DNA from: Acidimicrobiales bacterium
GTDB taxonomy: Bacteria > Actinomycetota > Acidimicrobiia > Acidimicrobiales > Aldehydirespiratoraceae
Length of the DNA stretch: 64,000 bases
Reading direction: 5' to 3'
Assembly (NCBI GenBank): GCA_040219515.1
Contig: JAVJSI010000017.1
Coordinates: 151,197 to 215,196, forward strand
Below, in pieces: positions 25,245 through 33,673 of this stretch. The notes under the pieces were generated by a model. The model was not told the DNA's origin, did no database searches, and saw nothing but the letters and a program-made list of their open reading frames with translations. A program made the position numbers and the translations under genes. Positions within the stretch are counted from its first letter, which is position 1, and the number at the start of each line of letters is the position of its first letter.

Positions 25245-26195
25245 GTGTCCATGCCAGTGATCGTCAACGTCCTCAGAGGTGGCGACATCGAGAGCTGCCA
25301 CGAAGTCGATGTCGTCGCGGTCGATCCCGAGGGGCGCATTCTGTGGTCGCGTGGCGTCGGGAAGCGTGACGTCTTCGCTCGTTCTGCGCTCAAGCCGGTG
25401 CAGGCGCTGCCGTTCGTGCGCAGCGGCGCGGCCGACCGGTTCGCCATCAGCGACGAACGACTGGCGGTTGCTTGCGGCAGTCACGGCGGCGAGCCCCGCC
25501 ACGTCGAGGTCGTGGGTGACTGGCTCGCGGACCTCGGCCTCGGCCCCGACGATCTCGAGTGCGGAGCTCACGTGCCGGTGCACCGTGCGAGCGCCGATGC
25601 GCTGGCAGCGGCGGCCACCGCCCCCACGCCACTGCACAACAACTGCTCAGGCAAGCACGCCGGGTTCCTCTCGGTGTGCCGTCAACTCGATCTCGACCAC
25701 CGCGGCTACCTCGCTCCCGGCCATGCCCTCCAGGCCGACCATCTCACCCCGGCGATCGAGGAGTGCTGCGGCGTCGACCTCGCCGGGACCACGCCGGGCA
25801 TCGACGGATGCGGCATCCCCGTGTGGGCGATGCCACTCGACCGACTCGCTGCCGGGTGGGCCGTGCTGGGTCGGACCGATGAGGGTCGCAGGATCTTCGC
25901 CGCCATGACGGCGCAACCCTTCATGGTCGCCGGCACCGACCGTGCGTGCACGCGACTCATGGAGGCCGGTCGGGGTGCGTTCGCGGTGAAGACCGGGGCC
26001 GAAGGTGTGTTCTGCGGCATCGATCTCGCTTCGGGTGCCGCCATCGCGCTCAAGGCTCGAGACGGTGCCACCCGGGCGGCGGACCTGGCCATCGAGTGGG
26101 CGCTGGCGGAGCTCGGCCTCGTCCCCGCGCCGGTGCCACGTGTCCTGCGCAACTGGGTCGGCACCGAGGTCGGATCGGTTCGCGTCGCCGGCTGA
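25245..26195 (+). CDS. L-asparaginase II-type amidohydrolase
   Basis: A 316-residue protein of the thermolabile asparaginase II family found in actinobacteria and rhizobia, unrelated to the E. coli fold. Diagnostic segments are FARSALKPVQALPF, ACGSHGGEPRH and HNNCSGKHAGFL, followed by GIDGCGIPVWAMPL. It would hydrolyse asparagine or a related amide in the cytoplasm. The start is taken as GTG 25245 because of the TANNNT element; ATG 25251 would shorten it by two residues. Confidence 0.85.
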   Translation: MSMPVIVNVLRGGDIESCHEVDVVAVDPEGRILWSRGVGKRDVFARSALKPVQALPFVRSGAADRFAISDERLAVACGSHGGEPRHVEVVGDWLADLGLGPDDLECGAHVPVHRASADALAAAATAPTPLHNNCSGKHAGFLSVCRQLDLDHRGYLAPGHALQADHLTPAIEECCGVDLAGTTPGIDGCGIPVWAMPLDRLAAGWAVLGRTDEGRRIFAAMTAQPFMVAGTDRACTRLMEAGRGAFAVKTGAEGVFCGIDLASGAAIALKARDGATRAADLAIEWALAELGLVPAPVPRVLRNWVGTEVGSVRVAG

Positions 26196-26287
26196 GGGCC
26201 TCGAACTGTCCGAAGCACGGGCGTCGCTGGTACGTTCTCGACGTTCGCCAGAACTCGTTCAGAACCACGTCCTTCGAAGGAATCGTC

Positions 26288-27400
26288 ATGAAGACCAGAG
26301 CAGCAATTCTCCGCGAAGTCGGCTCCGACTGGAGCGTCGAAGAGATCGAGCTCGACGATCCTCGTGAAGGGGAGATCCTCGTCAAGACGCTCGCCGCGGG
26401 CATGTGCCACTCCGACGAGCACGCCCACGACGGCTCCATGCCGGTCACCCTGCCGCTGGTCGGTGGCCACGAGGGCGCCGGCGAGGTCATCGCCCTCGGT
26501 CCCGGCGTCACCGAGTTCGAGATCGGCGATCACATCTCGTGCTCGTTCATCCCGTCGTGTGGCAAGTGCCGCTGGTGCGCATCCGGTCAGCAGAACCTGT
26601 GTGACCTCGGTGCGCACCTGATGGAGCCCGGCATGATGGCCGGTGGTTTCCGCCACCACACCGCCGCCGGGGAAGACCTCACCCCGCTGCTGAAGCTCGG
26701 CACCTTCGCCGAGCACATGGTCCTCAGCGTCGACTCGGCCATCAAGATCCCGAAGGACATCCCGGCCGGTCCGGCTGCCCTCGTGAGCTGCGGCGTCACC
26801 ACCGGCTACGGCTCGGCCGTCAACCGGGCCGACGTCACCGCGGGCGACACCGTGGTCATCGTCGGTTGCGGTGGTCTCGGCACCGCGGCGATCCAGGGCG
26901 CCAAGGTGGCCGGCGCCAAGAACGTCGTCGCCGTGGATCCCTCGGAGTTCAAGCGCGAGAGCGCCCAGGAGTTCGGCGCCACCCACGCGGCCGCGTCGAT
27001 GGAGGAGGCGATGGCGCTCGTCGGCGGCATCACCGAGGGCGTGATGGCCGACAGCGTCATCCTCACCCCGGGTCTGCTCACCGGCGACATGATCGCCCCG
27101 GCCCAGTTCCTCACCCGCAAGGGCGGCACCATCGTGGTCACCGCGGTGGCCAACGCCATGTCGATGGACGTGTCGCTCAACCTCTTCGAGTTCGCCATGA
27201 TGAACAAGGAGATCAAGGGCTGCCTGTTCGGTTCCACCGCTCCCCGCAAGGAGATCCCGCACCTGCTCTCGATGTATCAGGCCGGTCAGCTCAAGCTCGA
27301 CGAGATGATCACCACCACCTACACGCTCGACCAGGTCAACGAGGGCTACGCCGACATGCTGGCGGACAAGAACATCCGCGGCGTCATCACGTTCGACTGA
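26288..27400 (+). CDS. NDMA-dependent zinc alcohol dehydrogenase, copy 2
   Basis: A 370-residue paralogue of the gene at 21928, alike along its whole length. Catalytic zinc: Cys40, His61, Glu62. Structural zinc: Cys91, 94, 97 and 105. Rossmann motif: VGCGGLG. It has HAHDGSMPVT where copy 1 has HLVTGDLGSPEGS and so lacks a short loop near the active site. That suggests a different substrate range. GAAGGA at 26275-26280 is the ribosome site. A MoxR ATPase and a VWA gene follow in the same transcript after 12 nt. Confidence 0.92.
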   Translation: MKTRAAILREVGSDWSVEEIELDDPREGEILVKTLAAGMCHSDEHAHDGSMPVTLPLVGGHEGAGEVIALGPGVTEFEIGDHISCSFIPSCGKCRWCASGQQNLCDLGAHLMEPGMMAGGFRHHTAAGEDLTPLLKLGTFAEHMVLSVDSAIKIPKDIPAGPAALVSCGVTTGYGSAVNRADVTAGDTVVIVGCGGLGTAAIQGAKVAGAKNVVAVDPSEFKRESAQEFGATHAAASMEEAMALVGGITEGVMADSVILTPGLLTGDMIAPAQFLTRKGGTIVVTAVANAMSMDVSLNLFEFAMMNKEIKGCLFGSTAPRKEIPHLLSMYQAGQLKLDEMITTTYTLDQVNEGYADMLADKNIRGVITFD

Positions 27401-27412
27401 GCCGCTCGACGA

Positions 27413-28342
27413 ATGACGGAGACGGTGACCGCGCTCGACGACGCCGCGATTCTCGACGCCCTCGACGCAGCCCTCGTCGGGCGTCGTCGCGAGCTCGAGC
27501 TGCTCGTCGCCGCGCTGGCGGCCGATCGCCATGTGCTGCTCGAGGGACCGCCCGGCACCGGCAAGTCCACGATGCTGCGCGAAGTGGCCGGCACCGCGGG
27601 CACCGGATTCGTCTTCGTGGAGGGCAACGCCGAACTCACCCCGGCCCGCCTGGCCGGTCAGTTCGATCCGGCCCGCGTGCTCGAAGAGGGATACGTGCCC
27701 GACGTCTTCGTCGACGGCCCGCTGGTCGAGGCGCTGCGGGCGGGATCGTTGCTCTATGTCGAGGAACTCAACCGGGTGCCCGAGGAGACCGTCAATCTCC
27801 TGATCTCGGTGATGTCCGAGGGTGAGCTCCATCTGCCGCGTATCGGGCGCATCGAGGCCGCGCCGGGTTTCCGACTCGTCGCCGCGATGAACCCGTTCGA
27901 CAATGTCGGCACCGCCCGTGTCTCGGGTGCGGTCTACGACCGCATGTGTCGGATCTCGATGGGTTACCAGTCCCGCAGCGACGAGGCCGACATCGTTGCC
28001 CGACGGGCCTGCGAGTCGGGCGACCTGATCCTCGTGCGCGCCGTGCTGGCCACCCGCGGTACCCGTAACCACGAGGACGTCCGAGTCGGATCGTCGGTAC
28101 GCGGGGCGATCGATCTCGTCGAAGTCGCCACCCGTCTGGCTCGTATCCGGGGCACCGACGTGACCGACCCCGAGGTCGGCCTCGACGCGGCGCTCGTCGC
28201 GTTGTCCGGCCGCATCCGTTTGCACGAAGGCGGCGAGACCCAGCCCGAGGACGTGATCCGCGATCTGTGGTCGCAGGTCCTCGCCGCCGAGAATCCCGAT
28301 CCCGTCCCCGACGGCGACCAGGGAAAAGTGACCGCCCCGTAG
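27413..28342 (+). CDS. MoxR/CbbQ-type AAA+ ATPase
   Basis: A 309-residue AAA+ ATPase. Walker A is GPPGTGKST (45-53), the Walker B region is LLYVEELNRVP (113-123), and sensor 1 is in AAMNPFDN. It belongs to the MoxR/NorQ/CbbQ group, which works with a VWA-domain partner to insert metals or activate oxidoreductases. It starts 12 nt after the NDMA-type alcohol dehydrogenase stop and overlaps the following VWA gene. A role in activating the dehydrogenase is inferred from this order. Confidence 0.88.
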   Translation: MTETVTALDDAAILDALDAALVGRRRELELLVAALAADRHVLLEGPPGTGKSTMLREVAGTAGTGFVFVEGNAELTPARLAGQFDPARVLEEGYVPDVFVDGPLVEALRAGSLLYVEELNRVPEETVNLLISVMSEGELHLPRIGRIEAAPGFRLVAAMNPFDNVGTARVSGAVYDRMCRISMGYQSRSDEADIVARRACESGDLILVRAVLATRGTRNHEDVRVGSSVRGAIDLVEVATRLARIRGTDVTDPEVGLDAALVALSGRIRLHEGGETQPEDVIRDLWSQVLAAENPDPVPDGDQGKVTAP

Positions 28343-29283
28343 GGGGCGACCCGGGGGCGCCGCTCACGCTCGAGGGCGACGACGCCCAGGAGGCGCTGGC
28401 CGACGAGAACCAACGAACCACACCGCGCGAACAGTTGCGCCGCGACCCCGCGTTCGACGACATCTCGCCCGAAGTGGGCGAGATCGACGAGCAGGCGCTC
28501 GCTGACCTCGTGGAGGACGACGCCGAGCACGCGCTCGCCCTGCTGGCCGAGATGACCGCAGCGACCGACCCGGTGCTCGCCTCGCTCGCCGCCCGACTCG
28601 CCGGGCGCCTGATGCTCGATGTCGCTCGCGTGGGCCCGACCGACAGCCGGGGCATCGGCCGCATCGTCTCGGCCCCCGCCGACCGGGCCGACGGCGACCT
28701 CGACCTCGATGCCAGCATCGAGGCGCTCGTGCAGGCTCGGGCCGGGCACTCCGCCATCGCGGCCGACGAGCTGCGGGTCCGCCACTGGACCAAGCCGACG
28801 ATGGCGATCACGTTGCTCGTCGATCGCAGCGGCTCGATGAGCGGCGACCGTCTCGCCATCGCCGCAGTTGCTGCGGCGGCGTGCTCGTGGCGAGCGCCGG
28901 CCGACTGGTCGGTGCTGGCCTTCTCGGATCGTCAGCTCGCCCTGAAGTCGCAGGACGACAACCGTGCACCGGCGGCCGTCGTCAACGATCTGCTGCGGTT
29001 GCGGGGGAAGGGCACGACCGATCTCGCCGGCGCACTTCAGGGCGCGGCCCGTCAGCTCGAACGCTCCCGAGCCAGACGTCGAGTGACGATCCTGCTGTCG
29101 GACTGCCGGTCCACGGCCGGCGTCGACCCCGATTCGATGGCCCGTCGCCTCGACGAGCTCTGTGTGATCGCCCCCGCGGACGACCGTGACGACGCGACAG
29201 AGTTCGCTCGGCGGGCCGGGGCCCGCTTCGCCACTGTCAGTGGTGCGTTCGACATCCCCGCGGCCCTCGCTGCCGTGCTCTGA
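28267..29283 (+). CDS. VWA-domain partner of the MoxR ATPase
   Basis: A protein of up to 338 residues. An acidic N-terminal half (many DDA, EDD and DID clusters) is followed by a VWA domain with an intact MIDAS motif D-R-S-G-S (Asp186 to Ser190). This is the usual MoxR partner architecture. The start is not clear: GTG at 28267 overlaps the ATPase gene by 76 nt. The more natural GTGACCGCCCCG at 28328 is in the ATPase frame and would need a one-base shift to continue in this one. There is no other ATG or GTG until far into the protein. Confidence 0.8.
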   Translation: MVAGPRRRESRSRPRRRPGKSDRPVGGDPGAPLTLEGDDAQEALADENQRTTPREQLRRDPAFDDISPEVGEIDEQALADLVEDDAEHALALLAEMTAATDPVLASLAARLAGRLMLDVARVGPTDSRGIGRIVSAPADRADGDLDLDASIEALVQARAGHSAIAADELRVRHWTKPTMAITLLVDRSGSMSGDRLAIAAVAAAACSWRAPADWSVLAFSDRQLALKSQDDNRAPAAVVNDLLRLRGKGTTDLAGALQGAARQLERSRARRRVTILLSDCRSTAGVDPDSMARRLDELCVIAPADDRDDATEFARRAGARFATVSGAFDIPAALAAVL

Positions 29284-29326
29284 GCGACCCCCGCTCGGTG
29301 GCTTTTCGTATACGCAGAGTGACGAG

Positions 29327-29332
29327 TAGTGT
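29327..29332 (+). promoter_or_regulatory. -10 hexamer TAGTGT for a leaderless acyltransferase transcript
   Basis: TAGTGT is 7 nt before ATG 29340 and supports that start over an upstream GTG at 29298. Confidence 0.4.
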
Positions 29333-29339
29333 GGGTGGG

Positions 29340-31898
29340 ATGCAGGTGGGCAGCCCTACGGCTTCGAGTGACCCCGCGCCCGCCGCACCGGCGGGGCGGC
29401 AGGTACGCGCGTTCGGTGGCTATCTGGTCGGGTTCGACGGGCTGCGCGGATTCACCATTTTCTGCGTGCTGTTCTACCACGCTCGTCTCGGTCCCTATGA
29501 GGGGTTCTATCTCTCGCTCTCACTGTTCTTCGTCCTCTCCGGATTCCTGATCACGGCGATCCTCCTCGACGACCGCCAACGGTCCGGCCGCATCGATTTC
29601 CGCCGGTTCTGGTCGCGTCGGATCCGCCGCCTCGCCCCCGCGGCCATTCTCGGCGCGGTTCTCGCGGTCGTCTACGGGGCGACGCTGGCCACCCGCAGTC
29701 AAGCCGAACAGTTGCCCGGCGATCTCGTCGGCGTGGTCTTCTACGTCGTCAACTGGACCTTCATCACCACGTCGCAGTCGTACACCGACATCTTCGCGGC
29801 GCCGTCGCCGGTGCAGCACTACTGGTCGCTGGCGGTCGAAGAGCAGTTCTACCTCGTCATCCCGTTGCTGCTGGGCTTTCTGCTCCGCTCCAAGGTGTCG
29901 TATCGGGCGATCGTGGCCGTCGTCAGCGCCACGATCCTCGCCTCGACTGTCTGGATGGTGGTGCTCTTCGACGGGGGCGCCGACGTGGACCGCCTCTACT
30001 TCGGCACCGACACTCGCATCGCCGAGGTCATGGTGGGTGTGCTGATCGCGGTGGTCATGGACCAGCGCCGGGCGGTGCTGAGCGAGCGGGCACGGAACCT
30101 CTGGGCCCTCGCCGGATTCCCGGCGGTGGTGGCCCTCGGCTGGCTGTGGACGACGGTCGGCGTCACCGAGTCGTTCGCCTACCGCGGCGGTTTCCTGCTC
30201 AATGCCGTTCTGACCGGTGTGCTCATCATGGTGCTGGTCGCCGATCGCGGTTTCCTCGTCCGCATCTTCAAGTTCCCGCCGGCCGTGTTCATCGGCCGCT
30301 TCAGCTACGGGATCTACATCTACCACTTCGTGATTTTCCTGACGCTCACCGAAGAGCGAACCGGGCTGGACACGTGGCCGAACTGCGCCCTTCGCTTCGC
30401 GGTGACGCTGTTGGTCGCGTGGCTGTCGTACCGCTACATCGAGGGACCGATCCGCAGTGGCGCGTCGCTCGGTCTTGGTCGGCCCGGCATCGCGCTCGCC
30501 TATCCCGTGGCCGGGCTATTGCTGGTCGTCGGCGCGTACCTCACCGCCAACACCGATGGTGACGATCCGCTCGCAACCCTCCGAGACGACGGCCGCTCGT
30601 TGCGGGCACCGGTGGCGACCGCCGACGGCGTGCTCGACATCGTGGTCATCCACAGCGCCGAGAGCGCGGCAGTGGTCGACGAGTTGGACGAGATCCTCGC
30701 CGGCGAGGACACGATTCGCCTCGCGGCGCGATCGGTGTTCGGGTGCGAAGGTGGCGCAGTGCCGGTGGGCGCGGGCACGACGTGCGGGAACTGGGTGGAC
30801 GACTGGCCGGATCTCGTCGCCGAACACGATCCCGACAGTGTGCTCTTCTTCGTCGATGGATGGGTGGACGACGATACGTCGCCGCTGAGCGACCAGCCGG
30901 GAGTCGCCCAGGCCGAGATCGCCGATCGACTCGACGTCGGATTCGACCTTCTGACGTCGAACGGCGCCTCGGTTGTCGCCGTCGGTTCCGGGCACGACTA
31001 CGCCACTGGCTACCTCCGGGGGCTGGCGCCGTTCGGACGGGCGCTCGCAACGCTCGGCGAGCGCGCGGACGTCAACGTCGTGCTGTCCGACGTGATGCCG
31101 GACCCGACCGACATCAGCGACGACACCTATGTCGAGACCTCGGCGGAAACCCTGGTCGATCTCGCCGCGCTGTACCAACGCGCCGACCGGGCCGATGCGC
31201 CGAGAGTGCTGATCGTCGGCGACTCGCAGGCTCGTTCACTGGGGTTCGGTTTGGAGCGGTGGGCGGCCGACAACGGTGTGTGGGTCTGGAACGCGGCGAC
31301 CAACGGGTGTGGTCTGGCCGACGAGGGTTTCAAGTACGACACCGGGGAGCCCCGTGCGATCAGCGACGAATGCGTCGATGCCGTCGGCGGTCTGGATGCG
31401 AAGGTCCGCAGCTTCGAACCCGACATGGTCGTGGTCTTGACGAGTGCCTGGGACGTCGGTGATCGACGTCTCGAAGCGTGGCCCGAGCCGCTCTCGATCG
31501 GCGATCCACAGTTCGACGCATATCTCACTGACGAGTACAGGCAGGTCGCCGACACGCTCACCGGAGGCGGCGCCACCGTCGTGTGGATGCTGGCGCCGTG
31601 CTTCGACCGTGGTCTCGAGAACAATCCGCTCGGCGTCAGCGGCGACTGGGGAGGCGCACGGGAACTCGCGGTGCTCAACGACGACATCCTTCCGAGCGTT
31701 GCGGCGCACAACCCGGGCCGGGTCGTGCTCTACGATCTTGCCGACGTGCTCTGCCCTGACGGCGAACCGTTGCGCGAGGCCGACGGGGTGTCGCCCATAC
31801 GCAGCGACGGCGTGCACTTCAGCGTCGACGGCAGTGCGTGGTTCGCCGAGAACCACTCGACGGAACTCCTCGCCTCCGGCGGAATCGGCGAAGGCTGA
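29340..31898 (+). CDS. Membrane acyltransferase 3 with C-terminal SGNH domain (OatA-like)
   Basis: An 852-residue membrane enzyme. Residues ~30-390 hold about ten transmembrane helices of the acyltransferase-3 family, with the N-terminal GFDGLRGFTIFCVLFYH (catalytic His at the end), FYLSLSLFFVLSGFLI and the RRIRRLAPA motif. The C-terminal half is extracytoplasmic and carries an SGNH hydrolase: GDSQARS as block I and DGVHFSVDG near the end with the Asp-x-x-His pair. Such two-domain proteins O-acetylate cell-wall glycans or exopolysaccharides. A TANNNT hexamer 7 nt upstream supports the ATG at 29340. Confidence 0.88.
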   Translation: MQVGSPTASSDPAPAAPAGRQVRAFGGYLVGFDGLRGFTIFCVLFYHARLGPYEGFYLSLSLFFVLSGFLITAILLDDRQRSGRIDFRRFWSRRIRRLAPAAILGAVLAVVYGATLATRSQAEQLPGDLVGVVFYVVNWTFITTSQSYTDIFAAPSPVQHYWSLAVEEQFYLVIPLLLGFLLRSKVSYRAIVAVVSATILASTVWMVVLFDGGADVDRLYFGTDTRIAEVMVGVLIAVVMDQRRAVLSERARNLWALAGFPAVVALGWLWTTVGVTESFAYRGGFLLNAVLTGVLIMVLVADRGFLVRIFKFPPAVFIGRFSYGIYIYHFVIFLTLTEERTGLDTWPNCALRFAVTLLVAWLSYRYIEGPIRSGASLGLGRPGIALAYPVAGLLLVVGAYLTANTDGDDPLATLRDDGRSLRAPVATADGVLDIVVIHSAESAAVVDELDEILAGEDTIRLAARSVFGCEGGAVPVGAGTTCGNWVDDWPDLVAEHDPDSVLFFVDGWVDDDTSPLSDQPGVAQAEIADRLDVGFDLLTSNGASVVAVGSGHDYATGYLRGLAPFGRALATLGERADVNVVLSDVMPDPTDISDDTYVETSAETLVDLAALYQRADRADAPRVLIVGDSQARSLGFGLERWAADNGVWVWNAATNGCGLADEGFKYDTGEPRAISDECVDAVGGLDAKVRSFEPDMVVVLTSAWDVGDRRLEAWPEPLSIGDPQFDAYLTDEYRQVADTLTGGGATVVWMLAPCFDRGLENNPLGVSGDWGGARELAVLNDDILPSVAAHNPGRVVLYDLADVLCPDGEPLREADGVSPIRSDGVHFSVDGSAWFAENHSTELLASGGIGEG

Positions 31899-31910
31899 AC
31901 GACGCCCTCG

Positions 31911-33632
31911 TCAACCCTGTCGCGAGCGAGGATCGGCCTGCGGGCCGCGTAGTAGGCGCCCCGGACGTTCACCGGTGAACTCGTCGTCGACGACGGTCAC
32001 GACGCCGCGGCACACGGTCGCCCCGTAGCCCGTGGCTCGCTGCACATAACGGTTCGCTCCGGTCGGCAGGTCGCCGACGAGATGGGGGAGTTCGACGCCG
32101 AGGCCGTCCATGTCGATGACATTGAGATCGGCTCGCATGCCCGGGGCGACGAGGCCGCGGTCGAGCAGGCCGTAGAGCTCGGCGGTCTGGCGCGTCTGAC
32201 GATGGATCACCCACTCGAGCGGCATGTGGTCGCCGCGCACCCGGTCGCGGGCCCAGAACTGGAGCATGAACGTGGGCATGCCGCCGTCGGCGATGGTGCC
32301 GCAGTGGGCGCCCGCGTCGGCGAGCCCCATGCGCGTGTGGGGATGCTGGTGGAGTTCCCACAGGTGATCGAGGTTGTGGTTCGTGTAGTTGAAGAGCGGG
32401 AAGTAGAGCAGCCCGCGCCCGTCCTCGGTCATCAGATGGTCGTAGGCGATCTCCGCAGGAGTGCGGCTGTCGTCGGTCGACCTCGCCGCGCAGGTGGTCG
32501 ACGGATCCGGCTCGTAGTCGGCCTCGCCGGCGAAGGGGTAGAGCTTCTCCCAGTCGCGGGTGACCGAGGTCATGAAGTCGCTCCACACGGCGGGCGCCTC
32601 CGTGGTGAGCGAGGTCCGGACGTCGTCGCGGCGCAGATGGGCCAGGCGTTCCTCGGTTGCGAGCCGGCCGATCAAGCCCCACGTGGGGCACAGCATGAAC
32701 GGGTTCACGGTTGCGGACCAGGACTCGAGGATGCCGACCGGGCGACCGGAGACCTGGGCGAGGACGTTGAGACCATCGGCCTGCGCCTCGTCGAGGAGAC
32801 GCAGATCCTCGCGCCACAGGTCGGGCGCGTAGTCGGGCTGATTGAGGTTGAAGATCACCGGCTGACCGGTGACCTCGGCAACCGCCCGCATCCAGCCGAA
32901 CGAGTCGGGCACGTCAGCGTGGTGTGAGGCGGTCTGGAACACGCCGTGGCCGACGGTGCGGATCGCCTCGGCGATGGCGAGCAGTTCCCGGTCGGGAGCG
33001 AAGGTGCCGGGCACCAGTTCGCCGTCGACCGACTTGTGCAGCGGCGTACGCGAGGTGGAGAACCCCAGGGCGCCGACCTCGAGCGCTTCCTGCACGAGGG
33101 CCGACATGGCGGCGATGTGGGACTCGTCCGGATCGTCGAGCGCCCGCTCACCCATCACGTAGGCCCGCAGGGCACCGTGGGGGATCTGCGAACCGAGGTC
33201 GAGCACCCACGAGCGTTGGGCGAGGTCGTCGAGATACTCGGGGAACGTCTCCCAGCCCCACTCGATGCCGTCGGTGAGCGCGGCCCCGGGAATGTCCTCG
33301 ACGCCCTCCATCAGCTCGATCAGCCAGTCGCGCTTGTCGGCGGCCACCGGGGCGAATCCCACGCCGCAGTTGCCCATGACGACCGAGGTGACGCCGTGCC
33401 ACCCGGACGGCGTCAGCTCGGGGTCCCAGGTGGCCTGGGCGTCGTAGTGCGTGTGGGTGTCGACGAACCCGGGGGTGACGATGCGGCCGTCGGCGTCGAT
33501 CTCTCGGCGCCCGGATCCCACGTCGGTACCGACGTCGACGATGGTCTCGCCCTCGACGGCCACGTCGGCCGCAACGGCCGCCGATCCCGATCCGTCGATG
33601 ACCCGACCGTTGCGAATCACCAGATCATGCAT
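31911..33632 (-). CDS. N-acyl-D-amino-acid deacylase-type amidohydrolase
   Basis: A 573-residue metal-dependent hydrolase of the D-aminoacylase branch. The N-terminal beta sandwich (LVIRNGRVIDGSG) leads to the metal motif D-T-H-T-H-Y-D (His60, His62), then GNCGVGFAP with the Cys typical of this branch, and the late ADLNVIDMDGLG. It would cleave N-acyl groups from D-amino acids or act on similar amides. The ATG at 33632 has TACCAT seven nucleotides upstream and no ribosome site. It is divergent from mftF with only 41 nt between starts. Confidence 0.86.
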   Translation of the reverse strand: MHDLVIRNGRVIDGSGSAAVAADVAVEGETIVDVGTDVGSGRREIDADGRIVTPGFVDTHTHYDAQATWDPELTPSGWHGVTSVVMGNCGVGFAPVAADKRDWLIELMEGVEDIPGAALTDGIEWGWETFPEYLDDLAQRSWVLDLGSQIPHGALRAYVMGERALDDPDESHIAAMSALVQEALEVGALGFSTSRTPLHKSVDGELVPGTFAPDRELLAIAEAIRTVGHGVFQTASHHADVPDSFGWMRAVAEVTGQPVIFNLNQPDYAPDLWREDLRLLDEAQADGLNVLAQVSGRPVGILESWSATVNPFMLCPTWGLIGRLATEERLAHLRRDDVRTSLTTEAPAVWSDFMTSVTRDWEKLYPFAGEADYEPDPSTTCAARSTDDSRTPAEIAYDHLMTEDGRGLLYFPLFNYTNHNLDHLWELHQHPHTRMGLADAGAHCGTIADGGMPTFMLQFWARDRVRGDHMPLEWVIHRQTRQTAELYGLLDRGLVAPGMRADLNVIDMDGLGVELPHLVGDLPTGANRYVQRATGYGATVCRGVVTVVDDEFTGERPGRLLRGPQADPRSRQG

Positions 33633-33639
33633 GCGACCG

Positions 33640-33666
33640 ATGGTAGGTCGACGAAGGGGGTACCGT
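33640..33666. promoter_or_regulatory. Divergent leaderless -10 pair for mftF and the amidohydrolase
   Basis: TACCGT at 33661-33666 (plus) is 7 nt before the mftF ATG. TACCAT at 33640-33645 (minus) is 7 nt before the amidohydrolase ATG. The two genes share a 41-nt spacer and their core promoters must overlap. Confidence 0.45.
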
Positions 33667-33673
33667 CCCGTGC

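Noticed and set aside
25706..28225. An 839-codon minus-strand frame across asparaginase, alcohol dehydrogenase and MoxR genes
   Set aside because: It runs through three convincing plus-strand genes and reads as low-complexity His/Arg/Val sequence.
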